Virus record (IMG/VR): IMGVR_UViG_3300024433_000035 | Location: 1-28,971 of that record | Length of the DNA stretch: 28,971 bases | Source: a virus | Reading direction: 5' to 3' (one strand) | Shown here: in pieces, positions 14,989 to 21,916 of the stretch | Position numbering within the stretch: the stretch's first letter is position 1 | Layout of the letters: each line of letters opens with the position of its first letter | Notes under the pieces: model-generated | What the model saw: the letters and a program-made list of their open reading frames with translations, nothing else | What the model was told of the DNA's origin: nothing | Database searches by the model: none | Position numbers and translations under genes: made by a program

Positions 14989-16542
14989 TTATTTCCCAAG
15001 CGAAGTGGCTTTAAGCCCACCGCGCGTCCTCTTGCCACAGGCGCTGGTAAAAAACCAAGATGCCATCAGGCGATCGCCTGTATGCTCAACGGGATCGAAG
15101 CGTAACATATCATCTATCCATTCTGCCGATTGATGGTTCCTGGGGATCCGCCACATACGGTTTTCGAAGTCGACAGACATCGCGCGAACGCCCAGGGTAG
15201 GATCCGCCTTGTTCTTGCCCGTAGTAAAAGGATGCAACCGGATGGCCTTGGCGAATCGTTTAATTTCATCAAGCGCCATGGAGCCTTCGGATGGCGTGTT
15301 TTTGATGATGGCCCTAAAGATCTCATCGGCGCCTCTTAAGAACTGCAACAGATAATCCTGTGCCGAATTGTTTTCCACCTCAAACAACACAGGTTTGAAG
15401 CGATCCTGAATCTGACAGAAATTCTTGATGATGTCAACAAGTCCCATTCGGCCCGCGATGATATTAAGCACCACTTTTGTCCCATGCGGATCCACGCCGC
15501 CAATGAAAAATACTGTCTCATGTGCGCCGCGCTTCTTCTTGACTGCCAAGTCAACACCGACATAGACCTGCAGTTCATTGTCGTCATAGCGGGAGACAAA
15601 ATGCCTGCCTTCGGCCTCGGCCAGTTCAACGCATGTCTCAATCGCTGCCCGGCTAAAATCATCACTCCCGCGTTCCTTGTCGGGGATATTTTTCATCGAT
15701 CGTGCATACTCGATCGAGCTGACCTCGGCGAGTCTTTCCTTGCGGCGCCACTCCGGCCAACCACAGACCTCCCCGGACGGCATGATTTCAAGATCCGGCC
15801 AGAGATCATCATCGGCATCATAGCGTTCGACGTGATAATTTGTATTCGCCGCAGCCCAATGCATCGCGTCTTCTGCATGCCAGGCATTGCCGATCATCCA
15901 GAGACGAGCCAGCGCGGTAAGCCTGGAAATCACTGTGTTCTTGACATATTCAATCACCCGCTTGCGCTGGCCCCGGGTTAGAGTATTTTCGAAGTCGAGG
16001 ATATCATCTAAGATAGCCAGGTCGAGCCGCGCTCCCATGATGTTCCCGTTCACCCCGACCGCCTCCACCGTATAATCCTTATTTGACAGATCCTTTCGCT
16101 CAACAACGATGTGACTGTCCTGCCAGCCCATGACTCGCCCGCGCCTGCGTTCAGGACGCACGTGTGGAAACACCGCCTGATAGCGTGCGTTATAACCGAT
16201 CGTCTGGCGGATCACGCCGAGAAATTTATGCGCCTGCCCAGCCGTATTGGAAACCAGCGCTGCGCGGATGTTGGTGTTCTTGCCGATCTCCCAGCTCAGG
16301 CGGCACACGGAAATCTGCATCGACTTCCCGTGCTCAACCGGGGCGAAAATAACCAGGCGCCGATATTCATTGCAGAGATCCTGCCATTCGTCATGAAGGG
16401 GTTGTGCTTTCCAACCGAAAACGTACTCGCCGAAGGTCGCCGGATCCTGCCTGGCTACCTGGATCGTGTCGCGTTCGTAAGCGCCGAGGTCGGCTTCCAG
16501 CAGATCCTGATCATGCTCAATTTTCCCGGGGGAGTCTGTCAT
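14989..16542 (-). CDS. Terminase large subunit
   Basis: From ATG 16542, which overlaps the upstream sulfatase-like gene as ATGA, the product is 517 residues. The ATPase half has a Walker A of the terminase type, FAPVEHGKS (residues 66-74), an adenine-side segment near the N-terminus (QPLHDEWQDL), and Walker B RLDLAILDD (172-180). The nuclease half has YVGVDLAV with Asp 331, FEVENNSAQDYLLQF with Glu 390, and the late MSVDFENRMWRIP block. This is the motor and nuclease that packages DNA into the prohead. All key residues are present. The longer reading from 16602 is rejected because the overlap start fits the operon's habit. Confidence 0.94.
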   Translation of the reverse strand: MTDSPGKIEHDQDLLEADLGAYERDTIQVARQDPATFGEYVFGWKAQPLHDEWQDLCNEYRRLVIFAPVEHGKSMQISVCRLSWEIGKNTNIRAALVSNTAGQAHKFLGVIRQTIGYNARYQAVFPHVRPERRRGRVMGWQDSHIVVERKDLSNKDYTVEAVGVNGNIMGARLDLAILDDILDFENTLTRGQRKRVIEYVKNTVISRLTALARLWMIGNAWHAEDAMHWAAANTNYHVERYDADDDLWPDLEIMPSGEVCGWPEWRRKERLAEVSSIEYARSMKNIPDKERGSDDFSRAAIETCVELAEAEGRHFVSRYDDNELQVYVGVDLAVKKKRGAHETVFFIGGVDPHGTKVVLNIIAGRMGLVDIIKNFCQIQDRFKPVLFEVENNSAQDYLLQFLRGADEIFRAIIKNTPSEGSMALDEIKRFAKAIRLHPFTTGKNKADPTLGVRAMSVDFENRMWRIPRNHQSAEWIDDMLRFDPVEHTGDRLMASWFFTSACGKRTRGGLKATSLGK

Positions 16543-17534
16543 CGCCCAACGTACCCTAAACCCTCGAGCCGTTTTAAGACCTCCGGATCTGCAGTCGGCC
16601 ACGGCAGGGACGGCCCGGGTTGTTTGATGGAAAACCGGCGCAGAATCGTATTGAGCATCATGTGGTGGTCGGCGGGTTCATAGACTTCGCGAACAGCCAG
16701 CTGGATCGGCAATGGCGTCCGCGCTATGAGGGGAACCCGAATGAGTTCGGGGAACATCCCATAGGCATGAATACAAAAGCCCCGTTCGCCTAAGCCTTCA
16801 CCATGGTCGCCGGTAACGAAGATCTCGGCATCCGGAAAGGCGTCGAAGAGTTCAGGCATCTTCGAATCGAGAAATCGGATCGCCCCATCGTAGGCAGCGA
16901 TGTAACATGCCGGATGATTGGCGATGCGTTTGCCGAAATACCGCGAGCCCTCGACTGTCCATTCCTGGCTATCTTCGCCGCACCACTCGACCAGCGCGCC
17001 GATCTTGTCGAGGATCTTCATGCCCGGCATTGCCATCGGCCCCCAGCGTTTCTTGTGGGTTTGCCAGAGAGCGTCCCCGACAAAACGCTGGTGGTTGCCC
17101 CAGGGTTGATACATCGCATGCGTCTCCTGCAGGTGTAGCACCCCGAAAAACTCCGGGCGGCCTCGGTGTGCAGCGATAAAGGCATCGACCATCTGATTCG
17201 CCGTTGGCCTCTTGCCGCTCCGGTGATACCACGCAGGCCAGGACTTAAAGTCGAAAACGCTCGTGGCCATGCGCTGGCCTGCCGGTGTCGCGTTGCCGCT
17301 GTAAAACGATGTGTGGATCTTGTTGCGAGAAATCGTCAGCGCATAGTTGGCGATCCGCTGGAACGTCCCCTTGGTCGCTGAGGCATTAGACTTGAAATCG
17401 CTCCACATCAAACCCTTGGCCCCGGTTACCACGGAATCCAAGAACGGAGTCGTCTCGCGATCGTACCCATAACAATGGATATGATCGCTCCGCAAACACT
17501 CGACCATGACAAGAATAATCTGTGTTTTGTTCAT
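16539..17534 (-). CDS. Sulfatase / alkaline phosphatase superfamily protein
   Basis: A 331-residue protein with clear sulfatase architecture: ILVMVECLRSDHIHCYGYDR (residues 7-26), VLHLQETHAMYQPWG (132-146), IFVTGDHGEGLGERG (238-252) and HAYGMFPELIRVPLIAR (256-272), ending EGLGYVGR as many sulfatases do. Asp 243 and His 244 are the expected metal ligands. The first metal position is Glu 12 where Asp is usual. The nucleophile region reads SNASATKGTFQRI (49-61): there is no C/S-x-P-x-R signature for formylglycine, so a Ser or Thr nucleophile, as in phosphatases and phosphoglycerol transferases, is more likely. It is joined by ATGA overlaps to the small terminase before it and the large terminase after it. 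Function in the phage is unknown. Confidence 0.85.
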   Translation of the reverse strand: MNKTQIILVMVECLRSDHIHCYGYDRETTPFLDSVVTGAKGLMWSDFKSNASATKGTFQRIANYALTISRNKIHTSFYSGNATPAGQRMATSVFDFKSWPAWYHRSGKRPTANQMVDAFIAAHRGRPEFFGVLHLQETHAMYQPWGNHQRFVGDALWQTHKKRWGPMAMPGMKILDKIGALVEWCGEDSQEWTVEGSRYFGKRIANHPACYIAAYDGAIRFLDSKMPELFDAFPDAEIFVTGDHGEGLGERGFCIHAYGMFPELIRVPLIARTPLPIQLAVREVYEPADHHMMLNTILRRFSIKQPGPSLPWPTADPEVLKRLEGLGYVGR

Positions 17535-18391
17535 CTGAGATCCTCTATCGATGGCACTTCAAAATCACAACCCTCTTCATCTGCACCATCGTCTCCGGCG
17601 TCATTGTCAGCCGCTCGGTCAAGTCCTGTGGCGGCGAAACTAACATCAAGGTGTCCGCCGGCAGATCCGAAATCGTCAGGATCGGGATCCCCCACAGGCT
17701 CCTCAGAGACCTCCTCGGCGGTAGCAGGGATGGCCTGGGGATCGTCTCCAGGCGGAACTTCAAAGAGGACTCCATGAAGGTCTCCTTCCTGCGGCGCATC
17801 CTTCACGCCACGCAATGCCATTTGCGTCCGCGCATCGGTTACGGTCGTTACCTGCTCCCGGCCCAGCAGCGTGCGGAGTTGCCGCAGATGTTTGCGCACC
17901 GCCGGAATGTTATCCGCTGGCACCTCCGCGAATTCCCCCTTGCCGCCTCCAGGCGGCGCGTTGTTTGTCGTCTGATTGATAAAGGCGAAAACCGGCGACT
18001 GCTCGGTCTTGCCGAAGCCCAAGATCATCGCCTGCAACCGGATCGCCTCGAGTACCCGCGCGTCAGCCGCGGTGCGTGCGTTGTAATCGGGTTCGGTCAC
18101 TAACTGTGGTTTCTCGTCCTTGTTCTCACGCACCTCCCGAACCTTCACGGCCTTGTCGGCGATCTTGTTCTGCCGAACAATTACCGTCCCGATCCTCGTG
18201 AGCATCTCGCCTACGGCACAGCCGTCAATGATCAGGAGATCGGTATAGCGCTTATAAATCATCTTCAGGTCATCAACCACCGTTGCCCGGGTTACCTTCA
18301 CCTCCTCGGCAATCTGCGTTGGGTTCGCTCCCCGCGCGGCAAGGCTCAAAACCTGCTTTTCACGTTCCCAGCGCTCCTGCCTGTCAGACAT
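17531..18391 (-). CDS. Terminase small subunit (probable)
   Basis: From ATG 18391, with GGAGGG nine bases upstream and an 8-nt overlap with the ParB-like gene, the product is 286 residues. Residues 17-49 form a helix-turn-helix (SLAARGANPTQIAEEVKVTR, then ATVVDDLKMIYKRY), as expected for DNA recognition by a small terminase. A middle helical part (ADARVLEAIRLQAMILGFG) could mediate oligomerisation. The C-terminal 70 residues are strongly acidic (GDPDPDDFGS, DNDAGDDGADEEG). Its position upstream of the large terminase, separated only by the sulfatase-like gene, supports the call. A general transcription regulator is the main alternative. Confidence 0.72.
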   Translation of the reverse strand: MSDRQERWEREKQVLSLAARGANPTQIAEEVKVTRATVVDDLKMIYKRYTDLLIIDGCAVGEMLTRIGTVIVRQNKIADKAVKVREVRENKDEKPQLVTEPDYNARTAADARVLEAIRLQAMILGFGKTEQSPVFAFINQTTNNAPPGGGKGEFAEVPADNIPAVRKHLRQLRTLLGREQVTTVTDARTQMALRGVKDAPQEGDLHGVLFEVPPGDDPQAIPATAEEVSEEPVGDPDPDDFGSAGGHLDVSFAATGLDRAADNDAGDDGADEEGCDFEVPSIEDLR

Positions 18392-19022
18392 CCGTGTCGC
18401 CCTCCGCAAGACCGACCGCTCCCAGGTACCCTCGCACCATTACCATCAGCGCCTTGCCCCGGGAAACGCCTCCAGCTAACGCACTGGCCCGCGTCAAGGC
18501 CTCCTCGAGCAGCGCCGGATCGTCCTCCACCACGAAGGAGACGATCTTCGGTCGCGTCCGCTCCGCCTCCTCCTCCTCGGCATCCAGGTCGACCTCTAAG
18601 GCATCGGATACCTTCGAAAGTTCAAGCGCATCCCGGAGCTCCGCCTCGCTGTAGGGGAGATGCGTCTCGAGGTCGTCGATCGATAGATCCGTCGACAGAT
18701 CCTGAACCAGCTTCGCAAACAATGCTTGCACCGACTGCCCCTTGAGTTCGTTCAGGTTGATCGATAGGATCTTCGCTTCACGATCGCCCAGGTCGACCAC
18801 GCTGCAGGGGACGGCCGTGTAGTCTAACTCCTGCGCCGCCATCCAGCGATGGTAGCCACCGAGGATCTCCCAGCGCCCATCGTGCGGACGCACCACCAGC
18901 GGCTCTACAAAGCCCCGGGCTTTTATATAGGCCCGGAGTTTCGCATATGTCTCCGCGTCCATGCGATTCGGATTCCATGGATTAGGTACCAAATCGCCGA
19001 TCGGAATTTCCTGAATATCCAT
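18384..19022 (-). CDS. ParB/Srx-superfamily (ParB-like nuclease fold) protein
   Basis: From ATG 19022 (GAGG five bases upstream) the product is 212 residues. Residues 1-90 show the ParB-like fold: IPIGDLVPNPWNPNRMD, YIKARGFVEPLVVRPH, then GRWEILGGYHRWMAAQELDY, where GGYHR is the family's phosphate-binding GxRR-like motif. The C-terminal half is acidic and helical (LEVDLDAEEEEAERTRP). In phages such proteins sit near terminase and methyltransferase genes and may act as nucleases, NTP-binding factors or partition proteins. Longer starts at 19049 and 19070 are possible but have weaker binding sites. The fold call is firm; the role is not. Confidence 0.8.
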   Translation of the reverse strand: MDIQEIPIGDLVPNPWNPNRMDAETYAKLRAYIKARGFVEPLVVRPHDGRWEILGGYHRWMAAQELDYTAVPCSVVDLGDREAKILSINLNELKGQSVQALFAKLVQDLSTDLSIDDLETHLPYSEAELRDALELSKVSDALEVDLDAEEEEAERTRPKIVSFVVEDDPALLEEALTRASALAGGVSRGKALMVMVRGYLGAVGLAEGDTDV

Positions 19023-19186
19023 CTCAACCTCGCTCTCAGCTCCCGCCATGTCCACCACGGCCAGAGCCATTCGATCCGCAACGCGTCAAGCAGATCCTGC
19101 TCGCTGATAATGTAATCGATAAACCGATCGGCCTGAGCATAGGTGATGAAGGCTTTGGCCTGGCCCGGCGGTAGACCCAACATCAT
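18923..19186 (-). CDS. Short ORF with a capsid-arm-like motif
   Basis: ATG 19186 overlaps the upstream stop as ATGA, the coupling used throughout this phage. The first 40 residues contain ADRFIDYIISEQDLLDALRI, which closely resembles ADRLIDFIVDESTLWSKVRV in the major capsid protein of this same phage. From about residue 41 on the sequence (WPWWTWREL...) runs over the start of the ParB-like gene in another frame and looks like a shadow. Either a short protein is made with a poorly conserved tail, or it is a remnant. An overlap of about 100 nt with the ParB-like gene counts against a full-length functional product. Confidence 0.42.
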   Translation of the reverse strand: MMLGLPPGQAKAFITYAQADRFIDYIISEQDLLDALRIEWLWPWWTWRELRARLRWIFRKFRSAIWYLIHGIRIAWTRRHMRNSGPI

Positions 19187-19527
19187 GCCCTCACCCTTCT
19201 CGCGGCCTCGAGGATCCCGCAGATCTGCGATATCGCCAACCGAATCGCCAGCCTCTCCAGGCGCACGATAGCAGCGTTAATGCGATCGACATATCCGGCC
19301 ACCTCTGCCGTGACGACAATCGCTAACCCACCAGGTTTGTACGGCCCCATGAGCCAACGGCCACAAGCACCACAGCGCTGCTGTGAATCCTTGACCAACG
19401 CGTTCCGCACTCCGCACATGGGGCACTCCCACGTCTTGTCAATCGCCCCGCCTACCTCACCCGGATCACATATTCCACGTTTGTCGTCCGATGCCGATCC
19501 GATGCCAGCGCCGCCAGGTGTGTGCAT
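19183..19527 (-). CDS. Zinc-ribbon protein
   Basis: A 114-residue protein whose start ATG 19527 is supported by GGAGGAG six bases upstream, although it lies 76 nt inside the methyltransferase gene. CPMCGVRNALVKDSQQ followed by CGAC (residues 35-55) is a classic zinc ribbon, C-x2-C-x13-C-x2-C. The C-terminal half is helical (YVDRINAAIVRLERLAIRLA) and may form a coiled coil. Zinc ribbons usually bind nucleic acid or mediate protein contacts. No specific family is recognised. It lies between methyltransferase and ParB-like genes, so a DNA-related role is plausible. Confidence 0.7.
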   Translation of the reverse strand: MHTPGGAGIGSASDDKRGICDPGEVGGAIDKTWECPMCGVRNALVKDSQQRCGACGRWLMGPYKPGGLAIVVTAEVAGYVDRINAAIVRLERLAIRLAISQICGILEAARRVRA

Positions 19528-20471
19528 TTGATCTCCTCCACGTCTATATCTTCACGGAACTTCCGGATGCTGTCAACTAGCTCCGCGATCGGAAACCCCT
19601 GGTTGCCATAGGATAGAACCCAGGTGGGAAACTTCTCGCAGGCTATAAATAAATCCTCCAACGCCGATCGCGCCTCCTTCGTCGAGAATACACTGCGCGG
19701 CACCTTCGATATCTCGCCCGCCAAGATCGAATCCAACACCCGAAGGCTCTGCTCATAACTCTGCGTGCCCACATACGGCGGATCCAGGTAGACCACATCC
19801 CCCTCTACCCGATCGAGAAAATCAAAGACGTCCAGCTGGTGCGCCTCGTTCTGAAGCCCGTTGGTGAATACTCCCTTGTTTATATACGACAGCACCCGCC
19901 TGGCAACCGTCCGCGGATGCCCCGCTATGTTCCGCGCCAAGATGTCACGAACGTAGTTCTGATTCATCTCCTCCCATTTCCCGTCTTCCGCCTGCTGGAT
20001 GATCGTCTTCGCCCCGAAGTTCCCCGCCGGACGCATCCGCAAAATGTACTTGATCAAAAGAAGCAGAAGCATCCACCGCTTGACACCCTCCGCTCGATGC
20101 GCCCAATAGAATGCCCGATCGAGAAAACGCGCGTGGCGCGTTGTGAATACTCCATAGGCGAAATGGTCGGCAATGAAGGTCTGTGGCTCCGGGGGCTTCA
20201 CGAAAAGCCGATCGATGTCTAACTCGTCTAAGCGTACACGATCGTTTGCAATCAATGCCTGGCCGACAATGTGACTCCGAAATGCAATGTCGTTCGCCAG
20301 TACCCGGTAACCCCGAGCCTTCCCGAAAAGCGAGACGCTGCCGCCCCCCATGAAGGCATCCACCAGAACGGGTGCTTCCGAAGGCGGGGGGATCCACTTG
20401 AAAATGTGACCGAGCAGACGACGCTTGCCGCCCCGGTAGAGCGGCAGTGCCCGAAGCCTCGACCAGGCCAT
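19452..20471 (-). CDS. D12-class DNA adenine-N6 methyltransferase (Dam-like)
   Basis: From ATG 20471, preceded by AAGGAGG seven bases upstream, the product is 339 residues. It has the Dam-family entry LYRGGKRRLLGHIFKWIP (residues 11-28), the SAM-binding motif I VDAFMGGGSVSLFG (37-50) and the catalytic motif IV DVVYLDPPYVGTQSYEQ with DPPY at 230-233. D12 enzymes methylate adenine at N6. It is the first gene left of the repeat-rich region. The target cannot be read from sequence; GATC is the classical target of the Dam branch and is frequent here. A longer reading from 20582 is rejected since it lacks a binding site and its extra residues are not family-like. Confidence 0.88.
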   Translation of the reverse strand: MAWSRLRALPLYRGGKRRLLGHIFKWIPPPSEAPVLVDAFMGGGSVSLFGKARGYRVLANDIAFRSHIVGQALIANDRVRLDELDIDRLFVKPPEPQTFIADHFAYGVFTTRHARFLDRAFYWAHRAEGVKRWMLLLLLIKYILRMRPAGNFGAKTIIQQAEDGKWEEMNQNYVRDILARNIAGHPRTVARRVLSYINKGVFTNGLQNEAHQLDVFDFLDRVEGDVVYLDPPYVGTQSYEQSLRVLDSILAGEISKVPRSVFSTKEARSALEDLFIACEKFPTWVLSYGNQGFPIAELVDSIRKFREDIDVEEIKCTHLAALASDRHRTTNVEYVIRVR

Positions 20472-20792
20472 GACGCGCCTCCTTGAGAGATCGAGGTCGA
20501 TGAGCACCCGCTGGAAGCCCACCGACCTCACCCAAAACGGAGTGTGACGAGGATGAGTCGTCAGCGACGACCACTCTACCATGGCCCGACTGAGACGACA
20601 ACATAAAAATTCTCCCCGGCGTTCCCGTGTGTGAAAAATGACGACCTGGACAAGATACCCGGGCGATCCGGCTCGTGATCAGAGGCGGGGGATAGAGCAA
20701 AATTCGTGCCATCGATTTACGCTAATTTGCATCCTGCGCTGCCGGCCTTGCATGTTTTCGCACAGCTTCTGCTTTGCTGTGAGTGTCCTCGC

Positions 20793-20826
20793 TGATCGTT
20801 GCCGACCTTTGTCGATCAAACTGATC
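20793..20826. other. GATC cluster with 6-bp dyad near the methyltransferase gene
   Basis: Three GATC sites lie at 20794, 20814 and 20823. The first two are arms of the dyad TGATCG/CGATCA (20793-20798 and 20813-20818, 14-nt loop). The cluster is about 320 bp upstream of the Dam-like gene. If that enzyme methylates GATC the cluster could be a methylation-sensitive control site, which is inference. Confidence 0.35.
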
Positions 20827-20860
20827 ATTTAAGCAATCGCTGTCGTCATTTGACCAGGGT

Positions 20861-21008
20861 TTGCACATGCTGTGCAATCAGTGTGGAACGTTGTGCTCTA
20901 CAGTCACGACGTTTGCTGATTATGACACCTGGACAGATGCTGTCCACTTTTGCAGATAGCGAGCTTTAAGGTCACGCTCCTTGCACATGCTTGCGCATGC
21001 GTGTGGAA
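20861..21008. repeat. Composite direct repeat spaced exactly 120 bp
   Basis: TTGCACATGC, ten variable bases, then GTGTGGAA occurs at 20861-20888 and again at 20981-21008. All 18 fixed positions match. The first copy includes a perfect TTGCAC/GTGCAA hairpin with a 5-nt loop. GTGTGGAA reads TTCCACAC on the other strand and resembles a degenerate DnaA box. A third TTGCACATG lies at 21682-21690. Confidence 0.75.
20930..20946. repeat. 7-bp perfect hairpin with 3-nt loop
   Basis: TGGACAG, ATG, CTGTCCA form an exact inverted repeat. Its right arm is followed by CTTTT, so CCACTTTT at 20944-20951 matches the CCACTTTT of the 20-bp repeats near 21800 and 21846. It lies between the two copies of the 120-bp-spaced repeat. 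Confidence 0.6.
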
Positions 21009-21113
21009 TCACACTGATTTCTTGGTCGGGTTTGGCAGATCGTGTGCTTTGGCGTGGGTTATTTCGCAGGCGTGTGGACAGAGTGGTGCCCTGGTGCTGC
21101 TCGGTGCGGACGG

Positions 21114-21553
21114 AGTGGGCTGCGGAGAGTGGAATTTGCACTCACATTTCCACAGAAGTGGGCTGCGGAGAGTCGTGTATGAGTGCTTTTTCAGTCGAAA
21201 GTGGGGTGATGGTGGCAGGATCAGTGATGCTCCCGGGGCAATGGTGGAGCCATGGTGGGCTGCGCGGCGTCGGTGTGACACTTGATTTGCGGGCAAAGTG
21301 GGCTGCGAAGACTGTGATTATGACTCACATTCCACCGTCAGTGGGCTGGAATAGTGGGTGTTATCACCCAGGACATGCCTGATGCATGACTGTGTGTGTC
21401 GGCCAGGCGGCGCCGGTGGGACGCCGTCCCAGGATGTGACTCATTATTGCACTCATGTTTCACTCGAAGTGGGCTGCGCGGAGTCAAACGTGAGTCCTCT
21501 TTCAGTCGAAAGTGGGCTGCGGCGTCACACGCAAGCCTGTGTCGTGTCTGTGA
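21114..21553. repeat. Degenerate tandem array with a 43-bp period
   Basis: The core AGTGGGCTGCG (or a close variant) starts at 21114, 21157, 21200, 21254, 21297, 21340, 21468 and 21511. The spacings are 43, 43, 54, 43, 43, 128 and 43 bp; 128 is three units less one base. The units at 21114 and 21157 share 17 identical bases (AGTGGGCTGCGGAGAGT). The intervals between cores are also related, often ending TTTCAGTCGAA or containing TGACTCAC. A 69-bp segment at 21138 is about 77% identical to one at 21449. The period is close to four helical turns, as for iterons. Reading frames here do not repeat, because 43 is not a multiple of three. Confidence 0.82.
21353..21372. repeat. Hairpin element, copy 1
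   Basis: AGTGGGTGTTATCACCCAGG contains a 6-bp stem TGGGTG/CACCCA with a TTAT loop. A second copy with one change in the loop (TTTT) lies at 21897-21916. Both copies begin AGTGGG like the cores of the 43-bp array. Confidence 0.7.
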
Positions 21554-21750
21554 CACACACCCGGGGCAGCCGCGAGATCGGGGATCCCCCTGAATGCACG
21601 TCCGCGATCGCCCGTAACGGCGGCCTCTCCCGCATGATCGCATAAAAGGCATTATGTCAACTTGGCTGAAGTGCGCAGGTTTTGCACATGTTGATACTAT
21701 GACATCCCCGGGTGTGTCCCCCGCGTGGCAAACATCCCGCGAGCGCCGCC

Positions 21751-21774
21751 GGACATGTCCACACTCTGTCCACA
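21751..21774. promoter_or_regulatory. Paired DnaA-box-like sites phased at 11 bp
   Basis: TCCACA occurs at 21758-21763 and 21769-21774, each preceded by TG, giving TGTCCACA twice one helical turn apart. The left copy is part of the palindrome GGACATGTCC (21751-21760). The bacterial DnaA box is TTATCCACA, so these are partial matches. They suit an initiator-binding site but could serve a phage protein. Confidence 0.4.
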
Positions 21775-21794
21775 TCCGGTGCATAACCGCCCAG

Positions 21795-21860
21795 AGTGAC
21801 CACTTTTAGAGTCATACATGACTGTCGAGCGACTGTCGAAAGTGACCACTTTTAGAGTCA
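21795..21860. repeat. Perfect 20-bp direct repeat, 46-bp period
   Basis: AGTGACCACTTTTAGAGTCA is present at 21795-21814 and 21841-21860 without mismatch. Between them lie the dyad AGTCAT-AC-ATGACT (21810-21823) and GACTGTCGA twice, 11 bp apart (21820 and 21831). The second copy is preceded by GTCGAA, as are two cores of the 43-bp array, which links the two repeat families. Confidence 0.8.
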
Positions 21861-21896
21861 GCGAGCAGGCATGTCGGAGTCATGGATCAGTCATGC

Positions 21897-21916
21897 AGTG
21901 GGTGTTTTCACCCAGG
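21897..21916. repeat. Hairpin element, copy 2
   Basis: AGTGGGTGTTTTCACCCAGG repeats the element at 21353-21372, 544 bp away, with the same TGGGTG/CACCCA stem and a TTTT loop. Conservation of the stem and flanks with a change only in the loop suggests selection for the hairpin. It could be a protein-binding stem in single-stranded DNA or RNA. Confidence 0.7.

Noticed and set aside
16539-16602. Longer N-terminus for the large terminase (start at 16602)
   Set aside because: It would overlap the sulfatase-like gene by 64 nt; the ATGA start at 16542 matches the phage's coupling and the family's usual beginning.
20950-21382. Plus-strand frames of 111 and 133 codons in the repeat region
   Set aside because: No ribosome binding site, frames follow the DNA repeats, odd composition rich in Cys, Trp, Gly and Val, and no protein-like pattern.
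21114-21553. CRISPR-like array
   Set aside because: The conserved core is only about 11 bp, the intervals are themselves related instead of unique, one interval is 54 bp, and no cas gene is present. It fits iterons or degenerate tandem repeats better.
21632-21660. Minus-strand promoter beginning with TTGACA at 21659
   Set aside because: The -35 is perfect, but no acceptable -10 lies at 16-18 nt spacing.
21080-21774. Retron or msDNA-type element in the hairpin-rich region
   Set aside because: No reverse transcriptase motif (such as YADD) was found in any frame nearby.
21009-21784. Minus-strand frames of 95 and 148 codons sharing the peptide pattern HFRLKxxSxxxxRSPL
   Set aside because: The shared peptide comes from the duplicated 69-bp DNA segment (21138 and 21449), not from protein homology; no binding sites and no coding texture.
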